Assembly: GCF_028994805.1 (NCBI RefSeq)
Contig: NZ_JAJQQP010000006.1
Span: 186,001-250,000, forward strand
Source: Promicromonospora iranensis
Lineage (GTDB): Bacteria > Actinomycetota > Actinomycetes > Actinomycetales > Cellulomonadaceae
Direction of reading: 5' to 3'
DNA length: 64,000 nucleotides
Positions 17,221 through 25,358 of this stretch are shown here, piece by piece (position 1 is the stretch's first letter; each line of letters starts with the position of its first letter). The notes under the pieces are model-generated. The model ran no database searches and was not told the origin of the DNA. It worked only from the letters and a program-made list of their open reading frames with translations. Made by a program: the position numbers and the translations under genes.

Positions 17221-17258
17221 TCGGTGAGGCTCCTTCGGGGGCTCACTCGGTGAGGCTC
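17215..17258. repeat. 18-base direct repeat around the GNAT start
   Basis: GCTCATTCGGTGAGGCTC (17215-17232) recurs at 17241-17258 with one mismatch. One copy spans the GNAT start, the other the 3' end of the next minus-strand gene. Likely a small slippage or duplication scar. Confidence 0.55.
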
Positions 17259-17710
17259 GTCCAGCAGTAGAGCCCGTGCCCCAGGTCCGCCGCCCGCGTG
17301 GCGAGCGCCGCGAGCGGCAGCAGCGCGGCGGCGAGCTGGCGCGGCGGGACGGCGTGCGGCGCGGTGGCGGACCACTCGCGGGCGGCCCGGGCCAGGCGGG
17401 TGGGGGCGGCGGAGGCGAGGTCGTCCGCCAGCGTCTGGGAGACGGTCACGATCCAGGGGCCCTCGTCACCTCCGCTGCAGACGAGGGTCCCGTGCCGCGG
17501 GTGTGCGGTGACCTCGCCGTACGGGCGGCCGGACAGCACACCTGCGAGCCCGCCGAGCATGATGAACGGGTCCATCGACGGCACCGCGACGGCGTCGAAG
17601 CGCGGCAGGTCGGTGCGTTGGTCCGGGTCGGCCGGCCCACCGGGTGTGCGGAGCGCCGTCGCCGCCACCTCGTCGGAAGGTGCGGCGAAGTACTCCGTGC
17701 GTATCCCCAT
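17243..17710 (-). CDS. hypothetical protein
   Basis: 155 aa, starting MGIRTEYFAAPSDEVAATAL. No signal peptide or membrane segment. It contains PRFDAVAVPSMDPFIMLGGL, VTAHPRHGTLVCSGGDEGPW and a helical C-terminal third ending YCWTSLTE. I do not recognise the family; the N-terminus resembles small proteins of the DUF1877 kind only loosely. It lies directly upstream of the GNAT gene (22-base gap) on the same strand and may be cotranscribed with it. Confidence 0.6.
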   Translation of the reverse strand: MGIRTEYFAAPSDEVAATALRTPGGPADPDQRTDLPRFDAVAVPSMDPFIMLGGLAGVLSGRPYGEVTAHPRHGTLVCSGGDEGPWIVTVSQTLADDLASAAPTRLARAAREWSATAPHAVPPRQLAAALLPLAALATRAADLGHGLYCWTSLTE

Positions 17711-17811
17711 GACACCGATGGTCGCAAGGTCGTGTCACGGGACTGTCACGTCGGCGTGAACCCTGGGGTTCTTGTCGCGAGCGCCCCGGTCGCCGCCGGT
17801 TGGTGCCGGCG

Positions 17812-18315
17812 TCAGATCGCGGCGGACCAGCGGTGCTCGACGATCTCGCGGACCCCGGTCGCCAGCGTGCGGCTGCGGCCGTCCTCGCCGAGCCCGCTGG
17901 CCGCGAGGAAGGCGGCGCGTGCCGTGTCGTCCACGAGCGACCACGTGGTCACGGTCTCCGAGCCGTCGGCGCGGAGCCGGTCGACGGCGGCCGTGAGCAG
18001 GCGGGACCCGTGCCCGGCCCGCTGCGCCTCGGGCAGGACCTCGAGCGACAGCACCTGGCCGGGGGAGACGGCGGCGAACCCCACGACGTCGGGCCCGTCG
18101 AGCGCGACGAACACCGCGAAGTCCGGGCCGGGCGGGGAGTTGATCGCCGACGACCAGCGCTCCCGCATGGCCGGGACGTCGAGCGCGTCGATGACGCCCT
18201 CGCCCAGCACTCCCGTGGCGCGCCACGCGGCAACCTGCACATCGGTCACGGCGGACTCGTCGCCGGCGATCGCTGGGCGGACGGACACATCGGCGGTCTC
18301 GCGAAACAGTGCCAC
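17812..18315 (-). CDS. GNAT family N-acetyltransferase
   Basis: 167 aa. GDESAVTDVQVAAWRATG at the N-terminus is the usual alpha1-alpha2 segment (DxxAI..V...AW), FAVFVALDGPDVVGFAAVSP is the beta strand 3-4 pair, and EVLPEAQRAGHGSRLLTAAV carries the acetyl-CoA loop RAGHGS. Target unknown. GTG start; TAGGGT lies six bases upstream, so the message is likely leaderless. It is not a close relative of the GNAT at 16681-17220. Confidence 0.83.
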   Translation of the reverse strand: MALFRETADVSVRPAIAGDESAVTDVQVAAWRATGVLGEGVIDALDVPAMRERWSSAINSPPGPDFAVFVALDGPDVVGFAAVSPGQVLSLEVLPEAQRAGHGSRLLTAAVDRLRADGSETVTTWSLVDDTARAAFLAASGLGEDGRSRTLATGVREIVEHRWSAAI

Positions 18316-18321
18316 CGCACC

Positions 18322-18327
18322 ACCCTA
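18322..18327 (-). promoter_or_regulatory. -10 element of GNAT gene (leaderless type)
   Basis: TAGGGT on the minus strand, six bases before the GTG at 18313-18315. Confidence 0.45.
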
Positions 18328-18375
18328 ACCGCCGCCGCCCGCCGAGGGATCCGCTCCCCGCCGGAGACGGCCGCC

Positions 18376-18696
18376 TCAGCCCCAGCCGAGCGCGCGGAGG
18401 CCGGCCGCCGTGGCCGCGGCGAGCACCACCACCAGGATGAAGGGCGCGCGCAGGGCGAGGGCCAGGGCGGCGACCGCGAGTGCGGGAACGCGCGCGTCCA
18501 CGGTCAGCGCGGACCCGTCGGCGAAGCCCTGGACCACGACGAGGGACACGAGCAGCGCCACGGTCACGAGGGTGGTGATGCGGGAGACCCGCTCGGCCGC
18601 GAGCCAGGACCGGGGGACCAGGTGGCCGCCGAGCTTGAGGGCATAGCAGGCCAGGGACGCCACCAGCACGGTGACCCAGAGCGTGGTGGTGGTCAT
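18376..18696 (-). CDS. azlD: AzlD family branched-chain amino acid exporter small subunit
   Basis: 106 aa with about four transmembrane segments. TTTTLWVTVLVASLACYALK starts the protein and RVPALAVAALALALRAPFIL lies near the end, the pattern of AzlD/BrnE small subunits. Its ATG overlaps the AzlC stop by four bases. With AzlC it forms a branched-chain amino acid or analogue exporter of the BrnFE/AzlCD type; the actual substrate is not proven by sequence. Confidence 0.85.
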   Translation of the reverse strand: MTTTTLWVTVLVASLACYALKLGGHLVPRSWLAAERVSRITTLVTVALLVSLVVVQGFADGSALTVDARVPALAVAALALALRAPFILVVVLAAATAAGLRALGWG

Positions 18697-19430
18697 CGGA
18701 CGGACTCCTTCTCGGCCGGGTCCACGGCGTCCGGGGCGTCCGGGGCGTTGGGCGCGTTCGGCGTGACCAGCCCGACGACCACGGCCACCGCCGCCGCGGC
18801 GAGCACGGGGATCCCCGGCGGCACGAACGGGATCAGGGCGGCGGTCGCCACGACGGCGAGCCCTGCGACGAGCTGGGCACGGCGGGGTGCGAGCCGGGGC
18901 CAGACCAGTGCGAGGAAGGCGGCGGCCGCCGCGGCGTCGAGCCCCCAGGCGCGTGGGTCGCCGAGTGCGTCGCCGGCGAGCGCCCCGAGCAGCACGAACG
19001 CGTTCCAGAGCACGAAGACGCCGACACCCGTGACCCAGAACCCGATGCGGGACGCCGCGGGCTCGGGCTGGGCGACGGCGACCGCCGTCGACTCGTCGAT
19101 GGTGACGTGCGCCGCGGCGAGGCGGCGCCAGCCGCGCACCTGGAGCAGCGGTGAGACCACCGCGCCGTAGAGGGTGTTCCGCAGGCCGAGCAGCGTCGCG
19201 GTGGCGATCGCCGCGACGGGTGTGCCCGCGGCGCCGATGACGCCGATCAGGGCGAACTGCGAGCCGCCGGAGAACATGAGCAGGCTGAGAGCCATGGTCG
19301 GGCCGAGACCGACACCGGCGGCGACCGACAGGGCACCGAACGAGATGCCGTACAGCCCGGTCGCCACCGAGACGCTCACGCCCTGGCGGACGGCGGCGCG
19401 GGCCGCCGGGTCACTGGGGAGGACGTTCAC
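18693..19430 (-). CDS. azlC: AzlC family branched-chain amino acid exporter large subunit
   Basis: 245 aa. GVSVSVATGLYGISFGALSV and LLMFSGGSQFALIGVIGAAG match the conserved first half of AzlC/BrnF, and LLGLRNTLYGAVVSPLL is the typical segment before TM4. The C-terminus has a short repeated NAPNAPDAPDA stretch, a linker before the coupled small subunit. GTG start with TAGCCT six bases upstream (19437-19442), suggesting a leaderless mRNA. First gene of a two-gene operon. Confidence 0.9.
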   Translation of the reverse strand: MNVLPSDPAARAAVRQGVSVSVATGLYGISFGALSVAAGVGLGPTMALSLLMFSGGSQFALIGVIGAAGTPVAAIATATLLGLRNTLYGAVVSPLLQVRGWRRLAAAHVTIDESTAVAVAQPEPAASRIGFWVTGVGVFVLWNAFVLLGALAGDALGDPRAWGLDAAAAAAFLALVWPRLAPRRAQLVAGLAVVATAALIPFVPPGIPVLAAAAVAVVVGLVTPNAPNAPDAPDAVDPAEKESVR

Positions 19431-19502
19431 GCACCGAGGCTACGTCGTCGCCGGGCGGTCCGGGACACCCCCCGTCCGCCGGACGAGGACCTGCCCCGAG
19501 AC

Positions 19503-20975
19503 CTACAGCGCCACGTACACGGTCTCCTGGTACTCCTCCATGCCCGCCTCGCCGCCCTCACGGCCCAGGCCGGAGGCCTTGACACCGCCGAACGGTGCGC
19601 TGGCGTCGGAGACCAGGCCGCGGTTGATGCCGATCATGCCCGCCTCGATCTCGTCCATGGCGCGCCGGGCCCGGGCCAGCGACGTCGTGTACGCGTAGGC
19701 CGCAAGACCGAACGGGGTGCCGTTGGCCAGCTCGAACGCCTCGTCGTCGGACCCGAAGGCGACGATCGGGGCGACGGGCCCGAAGATCTCCTCGGTCACG
19801 ATCCGCGCGTCGGCGTCGACCCCGGTGAGCACCGTCGGCTCGAAGAAGTGGCCGGGGCCGTCGAGCCGCGCGCCTCCGGTGAGCACCTGGGCGCCGTGCG
19901 CGACGGCGTCGTCGACCAGGCCGGACACCTTCTCCACCGCCGCCTCGTCGATGAGCGGGCCCACCTCGGCGCCGGGACGCGTGCCCGGCGCGGTCACCTT
20001 CGCGCCCACCGCCGCGGCGAACCGGTCGGCGAAGGTGCGCGCGACGGCGTCGTGCACGAGGAAGCGGTTGGCGGCCACGCAGGACTGTCCGGAGTTGCGC
20101 AGCTTCGCGACCAGCGCGCCCTCGACGGCGGCGTCGACGTCAGCGTCCTCGAACACGACGAAGGGCGCGTTGCCGCCCAGCTCCATCGAGCTGCGCAGCA
20201 CGTTCTTCGAGGCCTGGGCCAGCAACGCCTGGCCCACGCGGGTGGAGCCGGTGAACGAGACCTTGCGCAGCCGGGGATCCTCGAACAGCGGCTCGGTGAC
20301 CGGACCGGCCTGCGTGGTCGGGACCACGTTGACGATGCCCGCGGGCAGGCCGCGCGCCTCCGCCTCGGAGCGAATGATCTCCGCGACCAGGAGGGTGGTC
20401 ATCGGGGTCAGCGAGGCGGGCTTGACCACCACCGTGCACCCCGCGGCGAGCGCCGGGGCGATCTTCCGCGTCGCCATCGCGATCGGGAAGTTCCAGGGCG
20501 TGATGAGCAGGGACGGTCCCACGGGCCGGCGGCTCACGTACTGCGCGTTGCCCCCCGACGGCGCCATGCGCACCAGCCCGTCGGCGCGCACGGCCTGCTC
20601 GGCGAACCAGCGCAGGAACTCGGCACCGTAGAGCACCTCGGCGCGGGCCTCGGCCAGTGGCTTGCCGGCCTCCGCGGTGATCAGGGCGGCGATGTCGTCG
20701 GCGCGTGCGACGAGGCGGGCGAAGACGGCGCGCAGCAGCTCGGAGCGCTCCCGTGGCGGCACGGCACGCCAGGCGGGGGCGGCGGCGTGCGCGGCGTCAA
20801 GGGCGCGGACGGCGTCGGCGGGGATGGCGTCGGAGACGTCGAAGATGGGCTCGGCGGTCGCCGGGTCGGTGACCTCGAACGTCGCGCCGCCAGCGGCGGG
20901 GCCCCAGTGCCCGCCGACGAGGATGCCGGTGGGCAGGTGCGCCACGAAGGCGGGGGAGAGCATCGTCGCCGTCAT
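19503..20975 (-). CDS. gabD: NAD(P)-dependent succinate-semialdehyde dehydrogenase family enzyme
   Basis: 490 aa, full-length aldehyde dehydrogenase. The oxyanion/Rossmann stretch LITPWNFPIAMATRKIAPAL is followed by FTGSTRVGQALL, the general base Glu265 in ELGGNAPFVVF and the catalytic Cys299 in NSGQSCVAANR; EEIFGPVAPI is near the end. This subfamily oxidises succinic semialdehyde, but other semialdehydes are possible, and no GABA transaminase gene is nearby. The start chosen is ATG 20973-20975, with GATACT six bases upstream; a second in-frame ATG lies four codons downstream. A frame running on upstream lacks family similarity. Confidence 0.88.
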   Translation of the reverse strand: MTATMLSPAFVAHLPTGILVGGHWGPAAGGATFEVTDPATAEPIFDVSDAIPADAVRALDAAHAAAPAWRAVPPRERSELLRAVFARLVARADDIAALITAEAGKPLAEARAEVLYGAEFLRWFAEQAVRADGLVRMAPSGGNAQYVSRRPVGPSLLITPWNFPIAMATRKIAPALAAGCTVVVKPASLTPMTTLLVAEIIRSEAEARGLPAGIVNVVPTTQAGPVTEPLFEDPRLRKVSFTGSTRVGQALLAQASKNVLRSSMELGGNAPFVVFEDADVDAAVEGALVAKLRNSGQSCVAANRFLVHDAVARTFADRFAAAVGAKVTAPGTRPGAEVGPLIDEAAVEKVSGLVDDAVAHGAQVLTGGARLDGPGHFFEPTVLTGVDADARIVTEEIFGPVAPIVAFGSDDEAFELANGTPFGLAAYAYTTSLARARRAMDEIEAGMIGINRGLVSDASAPFGGVKASGLGREGGEAGMEEYQETVYVAL

Positions 20976-21062
20976 ATCTCGAGTATCCACCTCGGCGCGC
21001 TGCTCGCCCGGGCAGACCGCCGGGTATGGTCTCGCGCAACGCCACCGGACGAGAGGACCACC

Positions 21063-21527
21063 ATGACCGCGACGGCCGACCTGTACGACGAGCACGGCGA
21101 GGCGCTGGCCTCGCTCTCCGTCCAGCTGCGGGACTTCGGCGGCGTCCGTGCCTTCTCCGGGCCGGTGCGCACCGTGCGGTGCTACGAGGACAACGGCCTG
21201 GTCAAGGCGGTGACCCGGACGCCGGGCGAGGGCGCCGTCCTGGTCGTCGACGGCGGCGGCTCGCTGCGCAGCGCCCTGATGGGCGACCTCATCGCGGCCG
21301 CGGCGGTCGAGAACGGCTGGGCCGGCGCGATCATCCACGGCGCGGTCCGCGACTCGGTGGCGCTCGGCGGGTTGCGCCTGGGCGTCAAGGCGCTCGGCAC
21401 CAACCCGCGCAAGTCGTCGAAGACGGGCGCGGGCGTGCTGGACGAGGCGGTGGAGATCGGCGGCGTCGTGTTCCGGCCGGGCGCCACCGTGTACGCCGAC
21501 GAGGACGGCGTGCTGGTCGAGCGGTGA
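21063..21527 (+). CDS. rraA: RraA family protein (RNase E inhibitor-like / HMG aldolase-like)
   Basis: 154 aa, the length of RraA. It starts with ATG after GAGAGGACC. Recognisable parts are DLYDEHGEALASLSVQLRDFGG, GDLIAAAAVENGWAGAIIHG and GAVRDSVALGGLRLGVKALG. The GDLIA..A..NG motif with a downstream RD pair is shared by RraA and by 4-hydroxy-4-methyl-2-oxoglutarate aldolases, so it may inhibit RNase E-type endonuclease or act as an aldolase/oxaloacetate decarboxylase. Its stop overlaps the start of the next gene (GTGA). Confidence 0.88.
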   Translation: MTATADLYDEHGEALASLSVQLRDFGGVRAFSGPVRTVRCYEDNGLVKAVTRTPGEGAVLVVDGGGSLRSALMGDLIAAAAVENGWAGAIIHGAVRDSVALGGLRLGVKALGTNPRKSSKTGAGVLDEAVEIGGVVFRPGATVYADEDGVLVER

Positions 21528-22066
21528 CCCGTGACGAGGCGCGGCTGGTCCTGCTCAACGGTCTGCCCGGCGTGGGCAAGTCCGCCCTCGCGGCGGCCTG
21601 GTCGGCCCGGCACCCCGGCACGCTCGACCTCGACATCGACGTCGTCCGGTCGCTGATCAGCGGAGACGCCCGGGAGACCGCGGAGCCGGCCCGGGCCCTC
21701 GGCCTCGCCATGGCGGTCGAGCACCTGCGCGGCGGGCACGACGTCGTCGTGCCGCAGCTCGTGGCGCGGACCGACCAGGTGCCACGCTTCGCGGACGCCG
21801 CCGCTACCGCGGGCGCACGGTTCGTCCACGTGCTCGTGGAGGCGCCGGAGGACCTGGTGGTGCGACGGGTGGCCGCGGACGCCGCACCCCACCGGCGCGA
21901 GCTGGACGCGGCGGCGCTCGCCGCCTACAGGGCAGGGCTGCACGAGGTGGCCCTGCAGCGCGGCGTGCGGCGCCTGATGAACGACGACGTCGGCGCCGCC
22001 GTGGACCGGCTGGAGCAGTTGCTGAGACCGGCGGGAGGCCAGGCCAGGAGCCCGGCGGGCCGATGA
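21524..22066 (+). CDS. P-loop kinase / AAA_33-type ATPase
   Basis: 180 aa. Walker A NGLPGVGKS sits at residues 12-20, and DIDVVRSLISGD after it resembles zeta-toxin/chloramphenicol-phosphotransferase-like kinases, with HDVVVPQLVARTDQ as a later strand. It has VEAPEDLVVRRV as the region before the lid. The substrate is unknown and no antitoxin-like partner is adjacent, so a toxin role is not supported. GTG start overlaps the RraA stop by four bases. Confidence 0.72.
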   Translation: MTRDEARLVLLNGLPGVGKSALAAAWSARHPGTLDLDIDVVRSLISGDARETAEPARALGLAMAVEHLRGGHDVVVPQLVARTDQVPRFADAAATAGARFVHVLVEAPEDLVVRRVAADAAPHRRELDAAALAAYRAGLHEVALQRGVRRLMNDDVGAAVDRLEQLLRPAGGQARSPAGR

Positions 22067-22096
22067 GCGCGAGGCCCGTCACAGGGCGGTAAACGG

Positions 22097-22102
22097 TACG
22101 GT
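22097..22102 (+). promoter_or_regulatory. -10 element of dapA (leaderless type)
   Basis: TACGGT ends six bases before the ATG at 22109, which favours that ATG over the one at 22103 that overlaps the hexamer edge. Confidence 0.5.
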
Positions 22103-22108
22103 ATGCCT

Positions 22109-23098
22109 ATGGTTCTTCCCGCTGACTCTGCGCGCCCGTTCGGCGCGGTCCTGACCGCGATGGTCACCCCGATGACGCCCGACGGCGCCGTGGACCTGAA
22201 GGCAGCGGTCAAGCTGGCGAAGAAGCTGGTGGACGACGGCAACGACGGCCTCGTCCTCTCCGGCACCACCGGCGAGTCGCCGGTGACCCACACGCCCGAG
22301 AAGGTGGAGCTCGTCGCCGCCGTCGTGGAGGCGGTGGGCGACCGGGCCGCGATCCTGGCCGGTGCCGGTTCCAACGACACCGCGCACGCGATCCGCATGG
22401 CCACGCAGGCCGCGGACGCGGGCGCTGACGGCCTGCTGGTCGTGTCGCCGTACTACTCGCGGCCCACGCAGGAAGGGCTGTACCAGCACTTCGCTGCCGT
22501 GGCGGACTCCACCGAGCTGCCCGTGATGCTGTACGACATCCCCGGCCGCTCCGGGGTGCGTATCGCGCCCGAGACCTTCGCGCGCATCGCGGAGCATCCG
22601 CGTGTGGTGGCCAACAAGGACGCCACCGGTGACGTCTGGTCGGCCGAACAGCTCATCGAGACCACCGGCCTCGCCTGGTACTCCGGCGACGACGGACTGC
22701 TGCTGCCCTTCCTCAGCGTGGGCGGCGCCGGGATCGTGTCGGTGTCCGCGCACGTGGTGGGCCAGAGGTTCGCCGAGGTCGTGCGCCTGTGGGACGCCGG
22801 CGACCACACCGGTGCGCTGCGGGTCTACCGGACGACGGTGCCGGTGGTCAACGCGCTCAACGGAGCCGGCGCGCAGGCCGTGATGGCCAAGGCCGCTCTG
22901 CAGGCGCAGGGCGTCCTCGAGCACCGGACGCTACGACTGCCGAACGTTGCCGCGAGCGACCACGAGGTGGCCCACCTGCGTGCCGTCCTCGTCGCCGGCG
23001 GCGTGATCCCCGCGAGCGCGCACCCTATGTCACCGCCGGAACTGCCGGAGGACGCCTCCGCCGTCATCGGGCACCCGGCGATCGCGACGCCGCGCTAA
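22109..23098 (+). CDS. dapA: 4-hydroxy-tetrahydrodipicolinate synthase
   Basis: 329 aa from ATG 22109; ATG 22103 (two residues longer) is the alternative. Condenses pyruvate with aspartate semialdehyde, the first committed step of the diaminopimelate/lysine pathway. With this numbering GTTGES is at 52-57, LYDIPGRSG carries the catalytic Tyr142, and VVANKDATGD carries the Schiff-base Lys170. The C-terminus is about 35 residues longer than Escherichia coli DapA. It has -10 TACGGT exactly where a leaderless start would need it. RNase J follows within 40 bases, as in mycobacteria. Confidence 0.96.
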   Translation: MVLPADSARPFGAVLTAMVTPMTPDGAVDLKAAVKLAKKLVDDGNDGLVLSGTTGESPVTHTPEKVELVAAVVEAVGDRAAILAGAGSNDTAHAIRMATQAADAGADGLLVVSPYYSRPTQEGLYQHFAAVADSTELPVMLYDIPGRSGVRIAPETFARIAEHPRVVANKDATGDVWSAEQLIETTGLAWYSGDDGLLLPFLSVGGAGIVSVSAHVVGQRFAEVVRLWDAGDHTGALRVYRTTVPVVNALNGAGAQAVMAKAALQAQGVLEHRTLRLPNVAASDHEVAHLRAVLVAGGVIPASAHPMSPPELPEDASAVIGHPAIATPR

Positions 23099-23135
23099 GA
23101 ACTTTCTCTGTCAGTAACGAGGCCTTGGAGGCCAA

Positions 23136-24821
23136 GTGAGTCACCCTCACCCCGAACTGTCCCTGCCCCCTGCGCTGCCTGAAGGTGGCCTGCGTGTGGT
23201 CGCCCTCGGCGGCCTGGGCGAGGTGGGACGCAACATGGCGGTCCTGGAGCATGCCGGAAAGCTGCTCGTCATCGACTGCGGCGTGCTGTTCCCCGAGGAC
23301 AACCAGCCCGGCGTCGACCTGATCCTGCCGGACTTCGACTACATCAAGGACCGTCTCGACGACATCGAGGCGATCGTGCTGACGCACGGTCACGAGGACC
23401 ACATCGGTGCCGTGCCGTACCTGCTGCGGCTCCGCAAGGACATCCCGCTCGTCGGCTCGCGCCTGACGCTCGCGTTCATCGAGGCGAAGCTCAAGGAGCA
23501 CCGCATCAAGCCCTACACCCTCGAGGTGAAGGAAGGGCAGCGCGAGCAGCTCGGCATCTTCGACTGCGAGTTCGTCGCGGTCAACCACTCCATCCCGGAC
23601 GCGCTCGCCGTGGCGGTCACCACCGCCGCGGGCACCGTGCTGCACACCGGCGACTTCAAGATGGACCAGCTGCCCCTCGACGGCCGCATCACCGACCTGC
23701 GTGCCTTCGCCCGCCTCGGCGAGAAGGGCGTCGACCTCTTCATGGTGGACTCCACCAACGCCGAGGTGCCCGGCTTCGTGACGCCCGAGGCCGAGATCGG
23801 CCCGGTGCTCGACGACGTGTTCGCCCACGCGGACAAGCGGATCATCGTCGCGTCGTTCTCGTCGCACGTGCACCGCGTGCAGCAGGTCCTCAACGCCGCG
23901 CACGCCCACGGCCGGCGGGTCGCCCTCGTCGGCCGCTCCATGGTGCGCAACATGGGCATCGCCGCCGACCTCGGCTACCTCGACGTTCCGCCGGGCGTGC
24001 TCATCGACCTGAAGAAGGCCGACTCGCTGCCCGACGACCGGATCGTCTACATGTCCACCGGCTCGCAGGGCGAGCCGATGGCGGCGCTCTCGCGCATGGC
24101 CAACGGCGACCACAAGGTACAGGTCGAGTTCGGCGACACGGTGATCCTCGCGTCGTCGCTCATCCCGGGCAACGAGAACGCGGTGTTCCGCATCATCAAC
24201 GGCCTGACCCGCCTCGGCGCGCGCGTCGTGCACGGCGGCAACGCGAAGGTCCACGTCTCCGGGCACGCGTCCGCCGGCGAGCTCATGTACTGCTACAACA
24301 TCCTCAAGCCGAAGAACGTCATGCCGGTGCACGGCGAGGTGCGTCACCTCGTCGCCAACGGGGCGCTCGCGGTGAAGACCGGCGTGCCGGCCGACCGCGT
24401 GGTGCTCGCCGAGGACGGCGTCGTCGTGGACCTCGTGGACGGCAAGGCCTCCGTCGTGGGCGCCGTGCCGTGTGGTTATGTGTACGTCGACGGCTCATCG
24501 GTCGGCGAGATCACCGAGGCCGAGCTCAAGGACCGCGTGATCCTGGGCGAGGAGGGCTTCGTGTCCGTGTTCGCGGTCATCGACACCGCCACGGGCAAGG
24601 TGCTCGCACCGCCGCAGGTGCTGGCCCGGGGCATGGCCGAGGACGCCTCGGTGTTCGACAAGGTGATGCCGGAGGTCACCGCGGCGCTGGAGAACGCGAT
24701 CGCGGGTGGGGCCACGGACACCCACCAGCTGCAGCAGATCATGCGCCGCACCATCGGGCGCTACGTGGCGACGCGGCTGCGCCGCAAGCCGATGATCGTC
24801 CCGGTGGTCCTGGAGGCCTGA
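23136..24821 (+). CDS. rnj: ribonuclease J
   Basis: 561 aa metallo-beta-lactamase/beta-CASP ribonuclease with 5'-exo and endonuclease activity. GGLGEVGRNMAVLEHAG begins the fold, THGHEDHIG (His84, His86, Asp88, His89) binds two zinc ions, LHTGDFKMDQ and SSHVHRVQQV follow, and SGHASAGELMYC is in the beta-CASP part. It ends with an extended C-terminal domain (ITEAELKDRVILGEEGFVSV). Starts with GTG after TTGGAGG. Acts in mRNA decay and rRNA maturation together with PNPase, encoded 18 kb away. Confidence 0.96.
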   Translation: MSHPHPELSLPPALPEGGLRVVALGGLGEVGRNMAVLEHAGKLLVIDCGVLFPEDNQPGVDLILPDFDYIKDRLDDIEAIVLTHGHEDHIGAVPYLLRLRKDIPLVGSRLTLAFIEAKLKEHRIKPYTLEVKEGQREQLGIFDCEFVAVNHSIPDALAVAVTTAAGTVLHTGDFKMDQLPLDGRITDLRAFARLGEKGVDLFMVDSTNAEVPGFVTPEAEIGPVLDDVFAHADKRIIVASFSSHVHRVQQVLNAAHAHGRRVALVGRSMVRNMGIAADLGYLDVPPGVLIDLKKADSLPDDRIVYMSTGSQGEPMAALSRMANGDHKVQVEFGDTVILASSLIPGNENAVFRIINGLTRLGARVVHGGNAKVHVSGHASAGELMYCYNILKPKNVMPVHGEVRHLVANGALAVKTGVPADRVVLAEDGVVVDLVDGKASVVGAVPCGYVYVDGSSVGEITEAELKDRVILGEEGFVSVFAVIDTATGKVLAPPQVLARGMAEDASVFDKVMPEVTAALENAIAGGATDTHQLQQIMRRTIGRYVATRLRRKPMIVPVVLEA

Positions 24822-24944
24822 CCGAACTGGTCCGGTGGTTCGGTTCGGTGGCGAGCCCTACACACTGCACGTCATCGCCGGCGTGTCGCGTGCAGCGTGC
24901 AGGGCTCGACGGTTCGGGGAGATGTAGGCGTCTACGGTGCGGCG

Positions 24945-25310
24945 ATGGTGGCGAGCGCGATCTTCCCGCCGGACCCGATGCCCGGATTCCCGCCGGGGCA
25001 GGACGGAGCCACGACGATGAGCGTCTCCGGTGTCCTGCACTTCGCCTTCGGCGGTATCGGGTTCGTCGCGTTCGCGGTGGCGGCCTTCCTGTTCGGCGGG
25101 TGGCTCGCCCGGCACGGTGAGCGCGGTCGCGCGGCCTGGTCGCGGGTTGCCGGTGCCGTGATCCTGGTGGGCTTCGTCGGTGGGGCCGCGCTGGGCCCTG
25201 CCGGGATGGGTGGGCTGTGGCTGGCCGTGGTCGTCGGCTTCGCCTGGCTGCTGCTCGCGTCGCTCCGCCTGTACCGGGCCGTGCCGCACACGGTGGTGGC
25301 GCACCGCTGA
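24945..25310 (+). CDS. truncated DUF998-like membrane protein
   Basis: 121 aa from ATG 24945; a GTG at 24897 would add 16 unremarkable residues. It starts VASAIFPPDPMPGFPPGQDG, the loop that in DUF998 proteins lies after several N-terminal membrane helices, followed by SGVLHFAFGGIGFVAFAVAA and two more hydrophobic stretches. Intact relatives have about 200 residues or more, so the N-terminal helices are missing; the gene may be a remnant or a short variant. A second, complete DUF998 protein is encoded at 39834. Confidence 0.5.
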   Translation: MVASAIFPPDPMPGFPPGQDGATTMSVSGVLHFAFGGIGFVAFAVAAFLFGGWLARHGERGRAAWSRVAGAVILVGFVGGAALGPAGMGGLWLAVVVGFAWLLLASLRLYRAVPHTVVAHR

Positions 25311-25358
25311 CCTGAGGCGCACCGCCGGACCGGGTCCTGGCCGGGCGGCGCGCCGCGC

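Noticed and set aside
21524-22066. zeta-like toxin
   Set aside because: P-loop similarity only; no antitoxin gene next to it and upstream gene is RraA-like.
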